From Bombyx mori (lineage: Eukaryota > Arthropoda > Insecta > Lepidoptera > Bombycidae), in contig NC_085110.1 of assembly GCF_030269925.1 (NCBI RefSeq), positions 5,890,001 to 5,954,000 on the forward strand: a stretch of 64,000 nucleotides of DNA. Reading direction: 5' to 3'. Shown here in pieces: positions 34,801-40,800 of this stretch (positions are counted from its first letter, which is position 1; each line of letters starts with the position of its first letter). A program made the translations under genes and the position numbers. The notes beneath the pieces were generated by a model, which worked only from the letters and a program-made list of their open reading frames with translations, made no database searches and was not told the origin of the DNA.

Positions 34801-37800
34801 CTACACATCCGCGAATGGCTACCACATGGAGAAGGTGCTGTTGCTCCAGTTGCAAGAGGGACCGACTTTCAACCAAAGAAATGTTACGCCTGCCGAAGAG
34901 AAGGTCATGAAACACAGAACTGCAAAGAGCCGCGCTGCGAGGTGTGCCATCGCCCGGGACACACGTCGGTTAGCTGATGGTATGCGGCCAGCTCTTCACA
35001 CCCAAAAGTGAGTAATATCATATTTACAACATACAGCGTATGCATAGATTTAAAAAAAAAAAAAAAAGTGTTAATTAATGGCTCTAGTCTCATTGCATAC
35101 GTAGACATGGGCAGCAAATTAAATATTTTGTGTGGCATATGCTGATAAGTTAAAAAATTAAAGATTGTCTTCCGTGGTTACAATGAGAGGTTTTGGAGGC
35201 TCATACTTGTCGACATCTTTAGGAACATCCCCGTGAATGTTCATATAGACAACATTATTGTGGCTTTGTGGAAATAACGAATTACGACATCGCTGATATA
35301 GATTTAATAATCGGAGAATCAATGATTAATATCAATATCACAAAATTCTGTTAAATTCGTGGGTAGTAGTGAAACTTTTAATAGTACTCTTAGTGAAATA
35401 AAATTACAGACAGCTCCCTGATAATTTAACAGACTGTCTGACTCAAGATGGGTATAAACAGACCCTTAGTTTTTTAAAGATCATTGGTTTGTATAATTTA
35501 GTATGATGTTGAAGTCAATGTAACTTAAAATGATACTGTAAACTGTGGTCGTTAATGACACTAGTTGTTAAAAAGGGACCTTAAATAAAAAAATAAAAAA
35601 AAAAAAATTACAGACAGACTTGTCCAATGTATTTAGGACACAGCTGTATAATATCACAGTAAATTGCTGCTTTGGTACAAGTTTATCTCAATATTAACAC
35701 TAATGAAAAATTTCTTATGAATTCTGTATATTTTGAGCTGGGCTGCATGTCCTATGTACTTTTGGGTGGACTTGTAAGGTCGAAAGATTGCTTTTTAAAA
35801 ATAATTAATATCTGAGACAAAATCATTGAATGGAAACATAATTGATTAATAAGCACGCGTGGAAATTATTACTAATAAAAATGAGTCTACAAAGTAGTAT
35901 GAACGTTATGATACTTGACCAATCTACTGACTCAGAATTGCAAGTATCTGATAAAACAAAATCAAACTATTTCAGAATAGAGGCTGCATCAGTTATCAAT
36001 AAAAGCTGTGTGATGTACAAAAAAAAAAAGCTGTTATATAAAATAAAAAAAAGCTGTGTTATATACAACAAATAAAAGCTGTGTTATATACAACGAATAA
36101 AAGCTGTGTTATATACAACGAATAAAAGCTGTGTTATATACAACGAATAAAAGGTGTGTTATATACAACGAATAAAAGGTGTGTTATATACAACGAATAA
36201 AAGCTGTGTTATATACAACGAATAAAAGGTGTGTAATATACAACGAATAAAAGCTGTGTAATATACAACGAATAAAAGCTGTGTTATATACAACGAATAA
36301 AAGCTGTGTTATATACAACGAATAAAAGCTGTGTGACGTACAACGAATAAAAGCTGTGTGACGTACAACGAATAAAAGCTGTGTGACGTACAACGAATAA
36401 AAGCTGTGTGACGTACAACGAATAAAAGCTGTGTGACGTACAACAAATAAAAGCTGTGTGACGTACAACAAATAAAAGCTGTGTGACGTACAACAAATAA
36501 AAGCTGTGTGACGTACAACAAATAAAAGCTGTGTGACGTACAACAAATAAAAGCTGTGTGACGTACAACAAATAAAAGCTGTGTGACGTACAACAAATAA
36601 AAGCTGTGTGACGTACAACAAATAAAAGCTGTGTGACGTACAACAAATAAAAGCTGTGTGACGTACAACAAATAAAAGCTGTGTGACGTACAACAAATAA
36701 AAGCTGTGTGACGTACAACAAATAAAAGCTGCGTGACGTACAACAAATAAAAGCTGTGTGACGTACAACAAATAAAAGCTGTGTGACGTACAACAAATAA
36801 AAGCTGTGTGACGTACAACAAATAAAAGCTGTGTGACGTACAACAAATAAAAGCTGTGTGACGTACAACAAATAAAAGCTGTGTGACGTACAACAAATAA
36901 AAGCTGTGTGACGTACAACAAATAAAAGCTGTGTGACGTACAACAAATAAAAGCTGTGTGACGTACAACAAATAAAAGCTGTGTGACGTACAACAAATAA
37001 AAGCTGTGTGACGTACAACAAATAAAAGCTGTGTGACGTACAACAAATAAAAGCTGTGTGACGTACAACAAATAAAAGCTGTGTGACGTACAACAAATAA
37101 AAGCTGTGTGACGTACAACAAATAAAAGCTGTGTGACGTACAACAAATAAAAGCTGTGTGACGTACAACAAATAAAAGCTGTGTGACGTACAACAAATAA
37201 AAGCTGTGTGACGTACAACAAATAAAAGCTGTGTGACGTACAACAAATAAAAGCTGTGTGACGTACAACAAATAAAAGCTGTGTGACGTACAACAAATAA
37301 AAGCTGTGTGACGTACAACAAATAAAAGCTGTGTGACGTACAACAAATAAAAGCTGTGTGACGTACAACAAATAAAAGGTGTGTGACGTACAACAAATAA
37401 AAGGTGTGTGACGTACAACAAATAAAAGGTGTGTGATGTACAACAAATAAAAGGTGTGATCTATGATAAATAAAAGGTGTGTCGTATGAATTAGATAATA
37501 CAAGATATAATTACTGCTTAAACATGTCAATTTCAGGTGCCATACACCAGCGACAAACCAGGCGCCAATAGCAGCGCTGATCGCCGTGGGACACGGCATA
37601 CACAGGATGGCCGAATGTTATCGAGCAACACTTCCGGCCTCACATAATAAATTATTTACGAACTTAGGAAATATATAGAACTTATTATTCTTATAATATA
37701 ATTAGTAATTTCATAATCAAGTAAATAGTTCATTCATATTTTCTTTATACTTATAATATTTTATTGGCGCCTTCCGCTTGACAGCTTCCGGCGCAATAAG

Positions 37801-40800
37801 TCTTAATGTTATTTGTTACATAATTCCATATTATTAAATAATAATTGTACGTAAATAATCAGCAGAATAATTAAGATGATCAATGTTTAATATTACCTAC
37901 TCAGTTTGTATTAAAATAGGTCAAGATGATTGTATAAATACCGACGGTTAGCATATCTCTGTTGCATTCGTATTCTACCCACCGTAATGTGTACTAAAGA
38001 GAATATATTATTTCGTGTGGATGTAAATTGTCTCAATTGTCGCCGCCACCCTGAGGATCCGTTTATAGTACCATTTTGTTCGATAACTTTTTGCCATCTT
38101 GTAGGTAGGGACACGATCCCATTGCTATAGAAATTTTGGGACTTCTGATCAAAATACCGCGACAATTTGTTTTGACAGTCCTCTCGTGACCTGGCACTGC
38201 CTAAAGAATTCTGAATAGACCGAAACATGTAGAAACCTGAAGGTGCAAGGTCAGGACTATACGGCGGATACATTAACACCTCCCAGCCAAGCTCTTTTAA
38301 TTTTTGCTGAGTGGCTAAAGATGTGTGAGGTCTAGCATTATCATGATGAAAAACCACACCCCTTCTGTCGATTAATTCCCGCCGCTTTCTCTCAACTTCT
38401 TGCTTTAATCTCATCAGTTGTTTGCAGTAGAGTTCAGAATCGATGGTTCTGCCTGGTAACAGCTCATAATGAATAATGCCCTTCCAATCCCACCACACAC
38501 ACAGCATCACCTTGTTGCGAATTAACCCGGGTTTCGCCAGTATGTGAAACCGGACCGGCCTTTAACCACGACCTTTTTCGCACGTTCTTGTCGTACGTGA
38601 TCCACTTTTCATCACCAGTTATCAGCTTCTTCAAAAATGGTTCGATTTCATTACGTCATAATAAATAATCACAAATGAGTACACGGTTCATTAGGTTTCT
38701 CTCAGTGAGCTCGTGAGGTACTCTGTTTTGTGTAAACTGTTTTGTGGTCAATTCCCAGTTCTTCAGCTACGTCGTAACTACTGATATGCCGACCTTGCCC
38801 CATTTTTTAAAAAATGGCATCCATTTTATCCGTACTAGGGCGATCAGAGCGACGAGCATCTTTGACATCAAATTTTCCGGATTGAAAACGCTTAAACCAA
38901 ATTTGTGTTACTCTCACAGACACCGCACTAGGTCCATAAACATCGCAATTTTTTTTCACGGCTTGCGTTGTATTTTTACCTTTTTTGTAGTAAAATTTTG
39001 AAATGTATCGAATTTCTTCATTAGGTTCACTCATCTTGACAGTACGAAAAATAAATAAAAATCACATATTTTCCTAATTTGAATTTGGAATTATCTTCTT
39101 TAAAATTTAAACTTTTAATGATACCAAAACCAGCCAGATACAAATTACAAGATTTTTTTACAAAAAAAGAGATTTTATTACAAGCTTATACATACTATAA
39201 TGCGAAAAGACTCTTTCCCCAACCTATTATTATTATGGGTGTTCGCATAAATCGGAATCTTTAAACGTGTTTTTCACAGACTTCAAAACGTCACATTGCC
39301 TTGAAAATTTACACACGCATTAAATACATACCGATGACACTACAATAATTTTATATCTTCGCTCTCATGTATCCAGTATACCAGTATCAACGAGATTTAA
39401 AAAAGGACGGTTAGTAATTTATTAGTTCGAAAGTTAGTTCGGTATGCTATTTAAGCGTTTTTTTGTTGTTTTTAAACTACATATATTTATTTAAGTATAA
39501 GTGGTTTTTTACCCCAAAGCTAAACACCGAAGAATACTCTAATTCAACACAAGCGGTGGATAGTCAAAGAACAGTCAGTGCTGTCCATTTTCTCTATTTC
39601 CCTAGTTCTTTCTCTCTCGAGTCCTAAGGAAAATCGGTTGATAAATAAAAATCTCTCTCTGTTTATCAAGTGATTTTTCTTGTTTGTTTTTTAGTAGCTT
39701 TTGAGTTTGAACGTTAAGAATTATAATTTTTTTTAATTGACGTTATCGAAACCCAGAGAAGTCAAAATGTTTTTGTTAGGAAGAAAAGATTACTGGTGGC
39801 CCCAAGGTCTTTCCGGTTTCACCAGAATAGGTGGATGAGCACGGGCTCAGTCAGGAGGGGTAGGATTTGCTAGCAGTTGCCCGAGCGCCTCCGAAGGAGA
39901 CCTAATAGCTCAAGGGTAGCTGCTTCGCGAATACATCTACTACAAGATCGGAATCGCGACCCACTGAGTAACGTCAAAATGTGAACACCACCACCCACCA
40001 CGAGACATGAGGTCTAAATCACAATTGTAAATATAGTAAGTAATTTTAAGTATAACGGCTATCACACCGTTCAAATCGGGACCCATATTTGCTTCGTGAC
40101 ATTTATTTGGTTTGGGTTTTTATTACACAATGTTATTCCTTCATCGTGGAAGCCATTTGAGAACTTGTGTTAAGTACGTATTTTATTACAAAAAATGGTA
40201 TCTGCTTGCGGGATTTGTACCTCGGCACAATCGATCGATACGTGCACGTCGCGCCGTGTGGCTCCTTAGACCTCGGCGCCTCAAAATTAAAATAGATACT
40301 ATGCTTTTAGTGTCGAGTGTTTCCTGAGCCGTACCCCTGATATCCGAACACAGCTCATGTGAATCCTGCTATATATATCTGGTTTGGAGATACAAAGCTA
40401 TAAACACTTTGGTAAGGGTAACCGCTGCCCAAGAAGTTCATTATCCTTGCTCGGCATCACACTCGTAAAGTATGTGATGTGTAGTTTCCACACCCTCCTT
40501 GAATAATTTATATGTTGCGTCGTCACCCAAGCTCTTCTTGTTTAGGTTCTTCCCAGTACCGAAATGTAGTGTGAGCGCCCCAAGTAGGTAAATATCTTAG
40601 GCTTCTACAAAGCTATGTGACTTTATCTGCATTAGCTTCACTAAGGAGTTCTTTTTAATGTCCTAACTCGTTTTGGTCTTGGAGTAGTTTTTCAATGCAT
40701 CATAGACCATCATCATGGGAATCCCTATGCAATATGATTCGGGTACTATCATTGCTTTATCCGAGCCCAGTTTTGGTAAATCAGCAACTAACTTTAGAAG

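Larger units (their letters stand above)
34074..38067 (+). mobile_element. Very young LTR retrotransposon carrying a minisatellite
   Basis: 452-bp LTRs that look identical by eye (34074-34525 and 37616-38067) start TGTTATCG and end GTTTATA. GTAC flanks both sides (34070-34073, 38068-38071). The sequence after the 5' LTR (TTCAGAAGTGGGAT) could pair with a tRNA-Leu-like 3' region. Inside are broken gag pieces, a 25-bp minisatellite and no reverse transcriptase. It is inserted in a mariner relic in eys intron 1, antisense to eys. Confidence 0.93.

Noticed and set aside
36001..37470. CRISPR array
   Set aside because: Units are contiguous with no unique spacers, and the context is an insect LTR element.
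36184..37599. 471-codon minus-strand ORF as a real repeat protein
   Set aside because: It is the reverse of a 25-bp minisatellite that is open in three frames. There is no domain, and the frame depends only on lack of stops in the unit.
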